A stretch of DNA of 64,000 nt, taken from positions 5,320,633 through 5,384,632 of the forward strand of contig CM030849.1 of the NCBI GenBank assembly GCA_018105865.1, read 5' to 3'. The position numbers and the translations under genes were made by a program. Source of the DNA: Metaphire vulgaris (lineage: Eukaryota > Annelida > Clitellata > Crassiclitellata > Megascolecidae). Below the pieces are notes generated by a model. The model had not been told where the DNA came from. It ran no database searches and was given only the letters and a program-made list of their open reading frames with translations. Shown here in pieces: positions 11,561 through 23,822 of the stretch (position 1 is the stretch's first letter; each line of letters begins with the position of its first letter).

Positions 11561-12185
11561 AACGAGGTTTTGAATCAGTTGGCCCTATCCTTTGGAAGGC
11601 TCCATCCCTCTATGATTGCTCGGTCGGTTTTTGGCGAAGAGAGATCATGGAAATTTTTGCTTTTCGAAAACAATAACAAAAATATCACTGAAGACTTTTT
11701 GTAGTTGCTTTGAAACATTGCTCAATGACCGGTCGGGGACGACTGAAATATTTACTAATGCGTGCGTTGGTGTCCAATTCCAACCCGAATACATAATTCA
11801 CTTTGTTGAAGCCAGAAAGACAGGCGACGAAAGTTCGAAGAGACAAATGAATTCGGAGGTATTTCGGTCCACTGGGCGTTTAACGCCCAACCGATGAAGG
11901 GCGCGTCATAATACATTATTCACTTTGTTGGAGCCAGAAGGCAGCAACCAGAGGCGATGAAGGTCCGTAAGAGACAAATGAATTCCGAAGTATTTGGGTC
12001 CAATGGGTGTTTAACCTTGCAACGAAGTTTTGAAGGATGCGTCAAGCGAGAGTCTTTCGGCACATGTCATCTAGAACTGTCGAAATGAATTACCACGCAA
12101 ATGACTGATGTCTTTCGAAAACAGTTTCTGACGATACTCTTATAATTTAATAATAATTTAATAATAATAATAATAATAATAATAA

Positions 12186-12253
12186 TTAAAGTGGTTTAGA
12201 AGGCTAAGAAAGCATGCGTGAAAACCACTGTAGTACAGTAACTCTTCTCATTC

Positions 12254-12319
<66 letters not shown>

Positions 12320-12370
12320 TTTTAAATTGGTTCAGGAGGGTTTGCCCTGTGTGAGAACAACTGTTGTGCC
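12186..12370 (-). mobile_element. Two truncated 3' ends of the (AAT)n-tailed LINE family
   Basis: AAAGTGGTTTAGAAGGCTAAG at 12,188 and TTAAATTGGTTCAGGAGGGTT near 12,321 each follow an AAT tract and continue GTGTGAGAACAACTG or GTGAAAACCACTGTAG, matching the end at 54.66 kb. The first copy runs into (CAA)n and then another (AAT)n at 12,254-12,320. Confidence 0.6.
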
Positions 12371-12734
12371 CTTCCAATCTAGTATTCTGGCAGTTTTGCT
12401 TTTGCATCTATTTCAAACATTTCTGAACCACAATACTTTTCCTGCCTGTGCTGAATCTTAAGCATTTACATTTTCCGACACGATAGGAATGTCAGTTCTT
12501 TTAAAAACGCCGTCGTGTGTCTGCTTTTGAGAACAAAAAATTCTGCCACTGAGACAACACTCTTCACTATGAAGATGGTCATCAGTTACTGTAATCATAT
12601 TGTCAGAAACTGGCTGCGATGGAACAAAATTTGACTTTTAAAAAGTATACCAGAGTTTTTTCTAAATATTAAAATAGACCTATCACGTGTGAAGGTCTCA
12701 GTATAAAATATTTACACAGTGTAACTTTTGTAAC

Positions 12735-12790
<56 letters not shown>

Positions 12791-12791
<1 letters not shown>

Positions 12792-13400
12792 TGGTTTTAA
12801 GAGGTTTAGGAGGCCAATATTGAAAACCACTTTAATATTCACAACCTTTAATAATAGCTTAGTTTTCCAAGATAACCTAATCCGTTAATTATTGTTTTAA
12901 TGCTGCCTATCTGTTTAATTCAGCGGTTCTCAACCTTTATAGTGCCGCGACCCTTTAATTCATTTCCCCATTATGTGGCGACCCCTCCAACGGTAAAATT
13001 ATTTTCGTTCACAATGTAAGCTGCTAAAAAAATAATGCAACGACAATCAAAATGTTCGAAATCGTTATTATTTAATTGTCTCCATGTCTATCCTCGAATG
13101 ACAATTATAGTAAAACAACTAGTTTATTGAAATTTTGTACAATAACAAGAAAAAGAGACAACCTATTTCTGATGGTCTCAGGCGACCCTGGCAAATCGTC
13201 ATTCAACCCTTGGGGGTCTGTTGAAACTGGTTTAATTGTTCCATTTGTACACAACCCTTGCACAACTAAAATTTTCTTTCTTTTCTTTTTTATCAACACC
13301 CTCAAATTACTATTGACCTACGTGGACCATGTAAACAATTTAGGCTTTTACAGGAGCTCTTTGACATTAAAACTCATTTTAAATTGACTTTAAGAAAAAA
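12791..13400 (-). mobile_element. 3' end of the same LINE family, interrupted by a hAT element
   Basis: After (AAT)n at 12,737-12,790 the sequence GTGGTTTTAAGAGGTTTAG begins a match to the LINE 3' UTR at 54.65-54.87 kb (shared: TTTTCCAAGATAAC, GTTCCATTTGT, ACAACCCTTGC). The match is split at 12,921-13,229 by the hAT element and resumes at 13,238. The right end is approximate. Confidence 0.65.
12921..13229. mobile_element. Non-autonomous hAT element, 309 bp, with exact 8 bp target-site duplication
   Basis: GTTTAATT at 12,913-12,920 is repeated at 13,230-13,237. The left end starts CAGCGGTTCTCAACC followed by TGCCGCGACCCTTTAATTC, the classic terminus of hAT-Charlie-like elements. Internal TGGCGACCCCTCCAACGG, AAAATTATTTTCGTT and the right part CAGGCGACCCTGGCAAATCG then TTCAACCCTTGGGGGTC follow the order of such elements. 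The right inverted repeat is eroded (GTTGAAACTG). No transposase is encoded; small ORFs on both strands across it are chance. Confidence 0.85.
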
Positions 13401-13601
13401 CTTTAAGAGACAAATTCTTTTAAAAAGCATACAACTTCAAATGAGCGTATTATTCACTTTTATGCGTTTAGGCGATCTTCCCATAAAGGATCGCTAAAAT
13501 CTGTTTTATAGCAGTCACATTCGCGACGATTCCTCTTGTGCTCGAGCGAATATTTCCAAAACCGGTAGACTGGAATCAAGATAAGACAATCCGCAGAAGC
13601 A

Positions 13602-14173
13602 ATGGCGAATATATTACCGAATACGTTGTTAAAAGAATCATCATCGCTTAATCATGGACTCGAGTTAATTTTGCTTTCATTTGTCATCTTTACAGTTTGC
13701 TTACATTCTTGCCTATTAGAAACTCAGTGTCTCAAATTTTTGTGGATGATTGTCATGCTGTTAGATTCTGTGATCATCCGATTCTTTGTGTGGCTTTTCA
13801 ATCTTCTCGGAAACATTCAATATTCTCTGAATTTGAGACTTCTATCATCTCACATTTGGCATGCATTTCCAAAGAGACAGTTTTTCCACAATGGTCTTCC
13901 CAGGCTAGATTCTCTTGTACAGTTTCTCATTATGGACCATCTCAAACCATCCTATCTGTAATATTTTCTTATACCATATCCCTTTCAAAGAAAGCGTCCT
14001 TCCCTTGGGATTCAATAATGATCCGTGGCAGAAATGACAAAGTCTTGTCTCAACACGTTATTTTTATTTTAAAAATTCCGATGTCAGCACACAGCATGTA
14101 TATTGCAGGCTGTCAAATCGTCGGGAAAGATAAAATATTTCTCCGAATGCCATTTTCGACCAAAGGTATATAG
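13602..14173 (+). other. Overlapping unassigned open frames (119 and 158 codons)
   Basis: Two frames are open, 13,602-13,961 and 13,697-14,173, the latter unusually long for non-repetitive AT-rich DNA. Contents such as FVDDCHAVRFCDHPILCVAF and TVFPQWSSQARFSC are not recognised. No splice signals stand out. It lies inside SCYL2 intron 1 on the opposite strand. It could be a decayed mobile element or chance. Confidence 0.2.
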
Positions 14174-14796
14174 AAATGCCACACGTTTTGGTTCACTTTT
14201 TTAGCACAAGTTCCATTTTGCAAAGACATCAGCCAAAGGCAAGGATGGCAAAGAGTCAATGGGTCATGGATCATGTTTCAATCAATCAATCAATCAATCA
14301 ATTAATCGACCAATCAAGCAATCAGTTTATTAGTATCAAAGTCAGAACCGAAGATCGTTAATATTGCAATTCAATATCGGAAAAATATTTGTAAAGAAAA
14401 ATTCAAAATACTTCAGATTTCGATATTATAGATATCATAGAATGATGGTCTATTAACATTTACGTTATAGGATTAGGATACTAAAATGGAAAAACAGGAG
14501 AATAGAGACAATCTCTGTCCAAGGCCTGCATTCCCTGCGAATAAATATACCAGATACACATTCAAATATTCGAGATACAAATGGGTTTCAAATGGGTCAC
14601 GAATATTCGATAGGTCATATGGGTCATGGATCAACGGGTCTTGACCCATGAAATTTATAAGACTGCGGTGCAGTCATGCACACATGACATTTTGAGTTCG
14701 CGTTCAATTTGTGCATCTACTTTATTGGTAATGATACAAGTTTTGATTGCATGTCATTTTGGCCAAATTTTGATCGGTATGTTCTATGATAATGGT

Positions 14797-15010
14797 CAGG
14801 GCCGGCCTTAAGCCTGGGCATACCGGGCCCTTGCCCAGGGCCCCGCGCCTGTAGAGGCCCCGCGGCGATTGTCGACGACCTTTTTTCCTTGTCACGATTT
14901 TTTTGCGTACGTCGAAGAGCTCCGCGATTATTGTGGATGACCTTTTTCTGCTTGTCATGATTTTTCTTAGCGACTCGCCCAGGACCCCGCAAAACCTAAG
15001 GCCGGCCCTG
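14797..15010. mobile_element. CAGGGCCGGCCTTA MITE, 214 bp, exact 8 bp target-site duplication
   Basis: Perfect 14 bp inverted ends CAGGGCCGGCCTTA and TAAGGCCGGCCCTG. ATAATGGT at 14,789-14,796 is repeated exactly at 15,011-15,018, immediately before a large trinucleotide array. GC-rich ends and 8 bp duplication are hAT-like. Confidence 0.8.
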
Positions 15011-15017
15011 ATAATGG

Positions 15018-15018
<1 letters not shown>

Positions 15019-15074
<56 letters not shown>

Positions 15075-15334
15075 CACTGCCACCACCACCACCACCACTG
15101 CCACCACCACCACCACCACCACCACCACTGCTACCACCACCACCACTGCTGCTGCTGCTGCACACCACTGCTGCTGCCACCACCACCACCACCACCTGCA
15201 CCACCACCACTGCTGCCACCTGCACTGCACCACCTGCTGCCACCACCACCACCACCACCACCACCACCACCACCACCACCACCACCACTACTACTGCTAC
15301 TACTACTGCACTACCACTACCACGACCACCACCA

Positions 15335-15383
<49 letters not shown>

Positions 15384-15395
15384 CACTACTACTGT
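15019..15395. repeat. Compound trinucleotide array (ACT/ACC/GCT)n
   Basis: About 375 bp alternating (ACT)n, (ACC)n and (GCT)n. It starts exactly at the target-site duplication of the 14,797 MITE. The open frames of up to 188 codons across it are artefacts. Confidence 0.95.
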
Positions 15396-16291
15396 TACTT
15401 AGGCTACTTACTCGAGGCTACTTATGATGCCATTCAAACAAACAACGAACTGCTTGCCCTTTTCCTGTATGTCAGTTTCACCTAAAATTAAGCCTCGAGA
15501 GGCTGTTTCTGACGCCATAATCCAAGGAAACTACAAAAATAAGCTCAGGTTTTCATACAGTTTCATTTTAAATCTACACTGAGCTGTAGGACCTCATAAA
15601 ATCTGCGATTCAATAAATAATCTATTCTCGGAACCCATAATAAAGTTTACGCGTAATTAAAAGATGGAACGATGGGTATAAAGGACACTATGAAATTGCA
15701 CCTGATTTCTGATTTAGGTATATGTTACTATATTCACCTAGACTTTCAAAACAACCACCTTTATCTATCTTTCTTGGTCCTTATTCCACTAATTTTTTCA
15801 GATTGTGTGATCTTTTACGTCCAATTACACCAATTTAGGCTATATTTAAACATATATAGTCACATAGTTAAGAGCATGATAAAATAGCATGGGTTCAAGA
15901 AATATAATAGTAGGCTTAATAATATAATAATTGGCGTAAAATGTTTGTATTGTTATCGATAAGAGGTGGCAACGATTTCGAAAAAGAGTCCATATAACCT
16001 AACAAATGACAATAATGACATTGCATTTGTCTAACCCTTGCACCGTTGGAGTGTGTTTCCCAACCTCGATTTTCGCACATTTCTCTGAGATCGGAAGAAC
16101 ATTCTAAAGTGCTTCTATAGACACATGTAGAGGTTTTCTTTGCACGCATTTCGGCACGTTTTGTGATCTTGAGACAGGAATTACGACCATTTATCAAAGG
16201 TAACAGGAGGATGAGAACTGTCTCTGAATTATCCATTGCTGAGTATTAAGCTTTATTATAATCAATATCAATAAACGTAGCCACAACCATG

Positions 16292-16604
16292 CAGTGGCGG
16301 TTCCACGTTGGGAATGACTGGGGATACTTCCCCTACCGAACTTTTTTGCCTATTATCAGCGTTTGACGCTGAGTATCTGTATGCAAAACAGAGCTGATGA
16401 CCTTTTTTGCTTGTCAGCCTTTTTCAGGAAATTTTATGTACATTTGTCAGGGAGAACAATGTTAATGACCTTTTTTGCTTGTCAACCTTTTTCGGGATTT
16501 CATTTCATCCCCCCATCAACTTCCTATAAATTTATTGCATCCCCTCACCAACCTCCTAAAAATTCCTTGCATCCCCCCAACAAGAATTCTTGGAACTGCC
16601 ACTG
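16292..16604. mobile_element. CAGTGGCGGTTCCA inverted-repeat element, 313 bp
   Basis: Ends CAGTGGCGGTTCCACG and TTGGAACTGCCACTG (13 of 14 matching). Two internal copies of ATGACCTTTTTTGCTTGTCA. Related copies at 21,696-21,994 and, truncated, at about 23,098-23,265 and 56,931-56,995. Confidence 0.7.
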
Positions 16605-16994
16605 GTCCCAACACAAGGATAGTGGAGCATCCGATGGGGACCACTTTGGACAATATAAGTGTGGTAGCAGCAGACACAGTAACACACCTTCAAACAATAA
16701 CTTCAATTTGAAGAATCAATTTCTGAATGTAAGATGAAAAACAGGTTTACAAGAACTCCCAGGACAATGACAGCAAACAAGTCTATGACGCAAATGCTGT
16801 CAAAGAGCCTGTAACAACCATTCATCGCATGCATTGTGTGCAGGCATTGCATAAAACAGCATAGTACCATATGTCGATCGATATGTGATTTTCATAACTT
16901 TGTATTTCATGACATTTGACGGTTTATATTATGCATTTTATTAGTACATAAATTGACATTGATTACTTGAAATAGGATTATGATAGTAAGAAAA

Positions 16995-17013
16995 AAACAC
17001 ACACATATATATA

Positions 17014-17056
<43 letters not shown>

Positions 17057-17060
17057 TTAC
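16995..17060. repeat. (TA)n microsatellite; diverged tandem duplication follows
   Basis: After this tract two related blocks occur, about 17,151-17,330 and 17,471-17,745, sharing CAGTTTTGTAA/GATTTT, CAATGATTCGACCATAT/CGTAT and TGAAATCGTTAAATTTTATA. Confidence 0.6.
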
Positions 17061-18901
17061 ACACACTGAATGTATAAATATAAAATATGTTTACAAGATA
17101 TCCAAATACAATGACAATTTCAATTCAATGTCTAAAAATATTATATATTATGAAATCGTTATATTTTATATATATATATATATAACTTGTCCTGTGTAAA
17201 AAAACAGCAAAATGAAATTGCAGTTTTGTAAAAGCTATACATGGATAGGAATATTGATTTTTCTGGACCGAGATACACGAAGTTGTTAACACAATGATTC
17301 GACCATATATCTATAATATTAAGATCCTTATCTATATATATATATATATATATAGCGTTATGATTGGTTATATTATACGGTTTAGACCGTTTATCGTCAA
17401 ATTGGTGGGCGAGCGTTGACAATTTCAGACCGGTTTTCAACGTCGCGATGCGTTAAAAAGACGAAATTCTGAAATCGTTAAATTTTATAGAACCGGTTTA
17501 GTCGAGTCATTAAAGCGTCAGAGGGGTGGGCGTGCGACGACGTTGCTATTGGTAACAATTGTTCGTAGCTTGAGGATCTTAAAAAAACAAAAAATGTACA
17601 GCGAAATGGCAGTTTTGTGATTTTAACGATTGCAGAATCCAGAGGTAGGTGGCGAATATTGAAATGTTGTTCAGCTGAATTCGATGATAGTATAGGTATT
17701 GGATTAGTATTATCCTGCACTGCGACAATGATTCGACCGTATATGTAAAGTACGTATTTTTCATTTCCGATTTCGTCTCAAAGTATTCTTTGTCGACCTG
17801 AATAGTGAATATACGACTGACGACGTTAACGGTGTCCAGGCATTAACTCCGAAACTGTTTTTCTCCATTCATCTCTGTCTTTTGTTATTTCTTCCCGTCG
17901 ACCTGATGTACTTCCTTATAGCTTCAATACTTTTTGGTTTAGGTCTTTTTCTACACTATATCTGTCAATCCTGCTCTCTGTCGTCCCGATCAGAAAAGGT
18001 TATAAAAGGTCATAAAGGCATTAATAAATAAGTTAAGTGCTTTCTTTATTTCCATTTCAATAGTATTAACAGCGTGAATCAAACAACGTGGACAGGGCGA
18101 CGTCAGGCAGAATGGGAAATTCCTGTATCCGCCCCTGGAGTGAGTGAACGAGAAAGCGGACAATGGACATGGGTTGGGTTCACATATAGGTTGGTTGGGG
18201 CAGGTTGGGTTTGGTCAGAAATTTCCATGTTTATGACGGGTTGGGTTAAGTTGGCTAAGAAAATAAGTCATGATATAAGACAGGGCCGCCGAGAGAAAAT
18301 CCGGGCCCCGGAAAAAAACGTGCGGGCCCTTAAGAAAAATTTATCAAGTCTCCGAAAAACCTGAAAATAAGTCCAAAAACAGCCTGGTTTATCGTCCCCG
18401 GAGAAATTGGGCAAGTGTACCGCTGCACCCATCTTCTCAGGCCTGGTATAAGAAATTGCAATGTATTGTGGGGTGGGGTGGGTCAAGTAACCCTTTTTAT
18501 TTCGTGGATTGGGTTGATATGTGTCTGAATTATTATTGGTTGGGTTGGATTATCGAACAAATTTCACCCATGTCCATGTCTGAGCGGACCAGCGTTTTAT
18601 CCAGGATCCAGGCCTTTGGGTGGGGAGGGAATTGACTCGGCTGGATGGAAGAGACATACAGTAGTTCAATGAAAAATTTGTATCACTGCTGAAATTTGGA
18701 GGGTTGGGGGTTTTTGGGTGGGGATCTCCCCCTGACAGGCCTGGAAAAACACTGGAGCGGACGATGTCACTTATTCACCGCTCGTTCGCGGTCGGTTTTC
18801 GTCGTCGGGTACACCGCCTCCTAAGCTCAGGCTTCACTGTCGTCTTTCGCATGCAGACAGCTATAGCTGGTCTATCTGTCCGTCTTGATTAACGATCCTA
18901 C

Positions 18902-19051
18902 CTTTCCGTCTTTGATGCGGGTCGCGTCGTAGATCTTCCAGACCATTTCCGGTCCGGCGCTGGCCACGTGTTTCGTCATCCGGAAATGTTGCGTTATGGG
19001 ATTGGCACCGTCGGGAACCAGCGTATGACGTATCATCGACAGAACGTCCAT
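18902..19051 (-). CDS. SCYL2: SCYL2-like pseudokinase, coding exon 1 (start codon, N-terminus)
   Basis: SCYL2 (CVAK104) is a SCY1-family pseudokinase of coated vesicles that binds clathrin and AP2 and acts in endosome/TGN traffic. The exon encodes 50 residues beginning MDVLSMIRHTLVPDG, followed by NPITQHFRMTKHVASAGPE and VWKIYDATRIKDGK, which is the conserved start of the SCYL2 kinase-like domain; ASAGPE takes the place of the glycine-rich loop. The exon ends at AAAG|GTAGGA in phase 0 and joins in frame to exon 2 at 3,448-3,604. The ATG at 19,051 was chosen because it opens the conserved segment, although the frame stays open upstream to about 19,200. The family call rests on recognised motifs without an alignment. 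SCYL1 and SCYL3 are less likely. Confidence 0.75.
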
Positions 19052-19200
19052 CGTTGGCGGCGGCGGCGATTCGCAACAACCGGAAGTACGAGCAAAGAAT
19101 CGGAAACAAGAGTAGAATACCGACGTCGATACTTTTCTTATTCGCTGGACGTGCTGCTTCCGGTTAGAAGCTATCACGCTTGCGCAAATCTGTACTAACA
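19052..19200 (-). promoter_or_regulatory. SCYL2 5' UTR / promoter, CpG-rich with two ETS-type motifs
   Basis: The DNA just upstream of the start codon is rich in CpG in an otherwise AT-rich region. An ACCGGAAGTAC motif lies at 19,079-19,089 and CTTCCGGTTA at 19,157-19,166. Both fit the ETS/GABP core found at many housekeeping promoters. No TATA box is evident. The transcription start is not located. Confidence 0.45.
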
Positions 19201-19628
19201 ACTACTGTATGTTAGTATGATTGATTTCGATCCTCCTAGATCGTTTGACATATGGAACGGTACTGTTTGGTTTATGCAGCGATTACTTCCTGCTGGATTT
19301 ATTAATTATCGATTGGAAAAACAATAATCTGGTATTAACTTTACAAGTCAGCAACATAGACCAGCAGAAAGCTGCGAAATGTGTGCTAAATATCCATTCT
19401 TCGCATATGTGTTCTTGTTCTCAGATCTTCCCGATAAACTGAATGGAAATTCAACGAAAATACTTATCTTTTATGTTAAACTTAAAGTCATTTCTATCTT
19501 CGATCGCCTTTTCATTTCTAAATTATCCGAATTGAGCGTTCCGGGGACAGGCCTCTCACAGTGGAAGAAAATAATAATAGGCCTATAGCCTATATACCTA
19601 CAGACAGACGCATCTTTAATGTTATCGT

Positions 19629-19633
19629 TATCC

Positions 19634-19706
<73 letters not shown>
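19629..19706. repeat. (TA)n microsatellite
   Basis: About 35 TA dinucleotides, adjoining the CpG-rich segment. Confidence 0.95.
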
Positions 19707-19707
<1 letters not shown>

Positions 19708-19734
19708 TTCGGCAATTATATGGTACAGCGGCGT

Positions 19735-20110
19735 ATTATAGACCGTCTTCGCGCGCAGAATGAAATCGTCATCGCTGGCGGACGCCGAATCCAAGACATC
19801 CAGCGCGTATTTTGGCTTCCCCTTCGGCAGAGCTACAAGCGCCCGCTGGCCGTCGGCGCCGAAGGTAGGGGGACACACGGAGCCACGCTGCAGGAGGCGC
19901 GCTCGCCTTGCCCTCCTCCCTGCCGCCCGCTACTCACCTGCTCGCGACGCGCAGACGACGGCGGCGGTGGCAACCATTATCGAAGAGACGCTTGGCGGCC
20001 GAATGGTGTTGACACGCAATCCCGGTGCTGAAAAGACGTTTTACGGCCGGCGACATGTCAAAATTGGCCGCGCCAGAATCGCCCGGTAACCGTATTTATG
20101 CCGCCACGCG
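19735..20110. other. CpG-rich segment, open on both strands; possible first exon
   Basis: Candidate + start at 19,760: MKSSSLADAESKTSSAYFGF then PFGRATSARWPSAPK with donor CGAAG|GTAGGG at about 19,866. Candidate minus reading: GADGQRALVALPKGKPKYAL then DVLDSASASDDDFILRAKTV, with an upstream CTGCAG acceptor and a separate strong donor GAGCAG|GTGAGTAG at about 19,932. The minus donor and acceptor phases do not join in a single frame from any nearby ATG. Neither product is recognised. It lies about 0.7 kb upstream of SCYL2 exon 1. Confidence 0.25.
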
Positions 20111-20218
20111 ATGCAAATCGTTACGACGGGAAACGGCAAAGCACACGGGGTAGAGACAGACAGACGAGATAGCTTGCAGTAATTTTTCATCCATCCTTTC
20201 AAGACTTCGATTAAGATT

Positions 20219-20655
<437 letters not shown>

Positions 20656-21516
20656 TTTCACAACAAGTATCATATATATATATATTAATAACTGGGTTTT
20701 CAGCGGTTTAATGTAATATATCTCATATGTTTTGAAAACACCCTCTACAGTCCTTTATTTCACATTCTGGTCCTTACAATCACACGTGCTGTCTACAATT
20801 CTGCATCTCCAATATTAATTTCTGAATTTCATAATTTTACAGCATATTGTAATTAAAATGTAAAAGATAGATAACAGAGCCTAATTAATTACCTATAGAT
20901 GTCTTACAGTGTATCTTAACGATTATATTGATTATAATGATTATAACGAATTATGAATAATGACGATTTAATCAATTTATCTTTGAATCAGAATCACTTA
21001 TTCTCAATTTATCTAATTGCCAAATTTGTTGTTTAATGTATGTAGCATTAAGTAAAGGGTCTACTGTAGGTCCTAGGGGGCACGGGCCCCCTTCCCCTAA
21101 TGGATCTATTAATATCTTTGTTATAGTATTCCAATGGTAATGGATCTATAATATCTATAGTATCCAATGGTACTTGCATTACCCTTTAAACCATTCACAC
21201 TAGTAGTTGAAAATTTCCGAGTCTTGTCTCCATAATAATTATCAAGACTCAATCCCTGAGAACTAATGACAGGGATTTCAGCGATTCTCCTCATTCTATT
21301 CACCGAAGCATCAAAACAGGCGAGAATTTGCATATGGGTTTCCTGTCTGCAACGCAGCAAGAAGTAGAAATCTGCATGCGGGGATTGGGAAAGGAATGCA
21401 AGTGATGCCGAGCAGCAAAAAGAGCTTGCGGAAAAGAAGACATTCGAAGGTTTCATCGTGCGGCAGAGGAAGAGAGAAAAGAGAGAGAGGAAAATATGGA
21501 AGAACAAAGATTTGTA

Positions 21517-21517
<1 letters not shown>

Positions 21518-21568
<51 letters not shown>
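21518..21568. repeat. (GT)n(GA)n microsatellite
   Basis: (GT)10 followed by (GA)14. The 171-codon minus frame through it is an artefact. Confidence 0.9.
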
Positions 21569-21570
<2 letters not shown>

Positions 21571-21695
21571 AATGAGCGAGTCGGAAGAGTAGTATAAAGA
21601 GTTAATGTTTCTATATTTCATCAAACACTGCTCCAAGTAGAAACGAATATATAGGGCTATATTTAATACTTATATATATTTAAAAGGCCTGCAGT

Positions 21696-21994
21696 CAGTG
21701 GCGGCTCCACGTGGGGGATGAGTAGGGGTGCATCCCCCACCGGACTTTCGGACTTATTTTTTGCCTGTGAAACCTATTGCTGGGTAAAAGTCTAGTAAAA
21801 CTAACCGGGGATGACCTTCTTTTTGCTTGTCAACCTATTTTTCGGTGAAAATGTAGTAAATGAGGGATACAATTCCCTTTCTTTCCAGCCTTTTCCGGCG
21901 AAGTTTATTGATTTGTTCCCTCTATTTTCACCCTTCCCACCAACTTTCTATGAATTTATTCTTTTCCCCATCAAAAAACCTGAAACCGCCACTG
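21696..21994. mobile_element. CAGTGGCGGCTCCA inverted-repeat element, 299 bp
   Basis: Ends CAGTGGCGGCTCCACGTG and CTGAAACCGCCACTG. Contains GGGGATGCATCC-like and GATGACCTTCTTTTTGCTTG blocks shared with the 16,292 copy. Confidence 0.7.
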
Positions 21995-22369
21995 AATACA
22001 GTAGGCCTACCTCTGTACTGTGTTTCCATTGTGTTAATGCAGTAAATCTTGAACGAGTTACCACACAAAATTTACCTTTTATTTTTGATAATGCTTATTA
22101 TTTTAATAGTTATTAAAACATTATATAATAAGGACCTTATATGGCGCATCTTTATTTCTACCCATAGGCACTCCTTGCTTTATAGTCGTTTGTTAAGAAA
22201 ATGAGACGCTAGTTGTTCGCAATTAACTGAAGATGGAAGTAAGAAGCGAGGCACGATTAAATGGAGTCAACCCATTCCAAGGAGAGGGTCCAGTTACTCT
22301 TAATGACCACTCTGACCAAACTCGAGTGACATTGATACGATGTTTTATTGTGAAGCGGGATAAGTGGTG

Positions 22370-22640
<271 letters not shown>

Positions 22641-23386
22641 TAGTAGTTGTTATCACTGTTGTGATCTGCTTATACTCTAGATAAGGTTAGTAGGTAAGTA
22701 AAATCTTGTGGATTTATATAGCACGCGCTTTGGGATAGTAGAACAGTAGCTGCTTCTTTTTAGGCGCTTATAGTAATACAATAAATGCTATATATGATAG
22801 GGCCTGAATTCAGATCCTGTTTCAATTCCCTTGAATTGAGAAAAGTTTGTATGTATCGGTTGCACAAAATGCCAAACGAAGTTTTCTTGGAGATTTTGTC
22901 CTACCACAGTCCTCAAAGAAAAAGTGGATGGCTAGGAAAATTAGATTACATTTGAAATCGCCGTGAAATTCAATCTAGGACACATACAGAGACCATGGCG
23001 TTATTAGATTCATTGCTTGAGACGGAACACATATGGGACAGGTCTTTCGCGTCTCAGTTACATTGTGGCGTCTCACTAGAAGCGCCTACCAGACAGAGGG
23101 CGATTCCACGTTTGGGACGACTGGTGATGCATTCCCTCCCACCGACCTTTTTTTACTTGTCAGGTTTTTGAGGGTTTACCGGGTCCGAAACGCTATCCTT
23201 GTGTGCAAAAAACCGAGCTGATGACCATATTTTGCTTGTCAACCCTCCCCCCAGATCCGCCTCTGCATCTAATCTAATGGCGCAGATGGATGAATGAGTT
23301 TGGATGACAAAACTATGTTTGGAAGATGAGAATATGATTAATTTCTTAGCTAAGATGCATTTATGAATGAATGTAAACATGAAGTA

Positions 23387-23822
23387 AGGTGATGTCCATA
23401 AATGACGTAATACACTTAGGGGGAAGAGTTTAAACATGTGTGACGATATGTGACGACGAGGGGAGGAGGCTTCTAGAAATGCGACGTCACATAATACTAA
23501 ATATTGTTATTAATACCGCAATGCTATGTTACCGCAAAGTTGAAATATTCTACACATGTAATTATTATGCTTCATTTTAAAGAAGAATTTGCAAAAGTTT
23601 CTGAATATTCTTTCAACTATAATAACTATAATGAATATTTTCAAACGAAACATTAATGTTGACATTGGAAAGACGACAAGATGACGGGGGATGGTTAACG
23701 CGTTGTGACGTCATATTTGAGGGTGTCTGACTTTTTATGACTTTCTATGACGGCGTGTAGCGAGGAGAAGGGAGAAGTCAAAAATTGCCAAAATCGCGTG
23801 ACGTCATTTATGGACGGCCCCT
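23387..23822. mobile_element. Second copy of the CCATAAATGACGT MITE
   Basis: Left end GATGTCCATAAATGACGTAA, right end CGTGACGTCATTTATGGACG then GCCCC. Shared internal blocks with 5,177-5,522 include GACGTCACATAATACTA and the poly-purine GAGAAGGGAGAAG, in inverted order. Confidence 0.7.

Noticed and set aside
13076..13387. 103-codon frame as a gene
   Set aside because: It crosses the hAT element boundary and the host LINE 3' UTR.
14722..15427. Open frames of 174-188 codons on both strands
   Set aside because: They read through the compound ACT/ACC/GCT array and a MITE; the array explains the openness.
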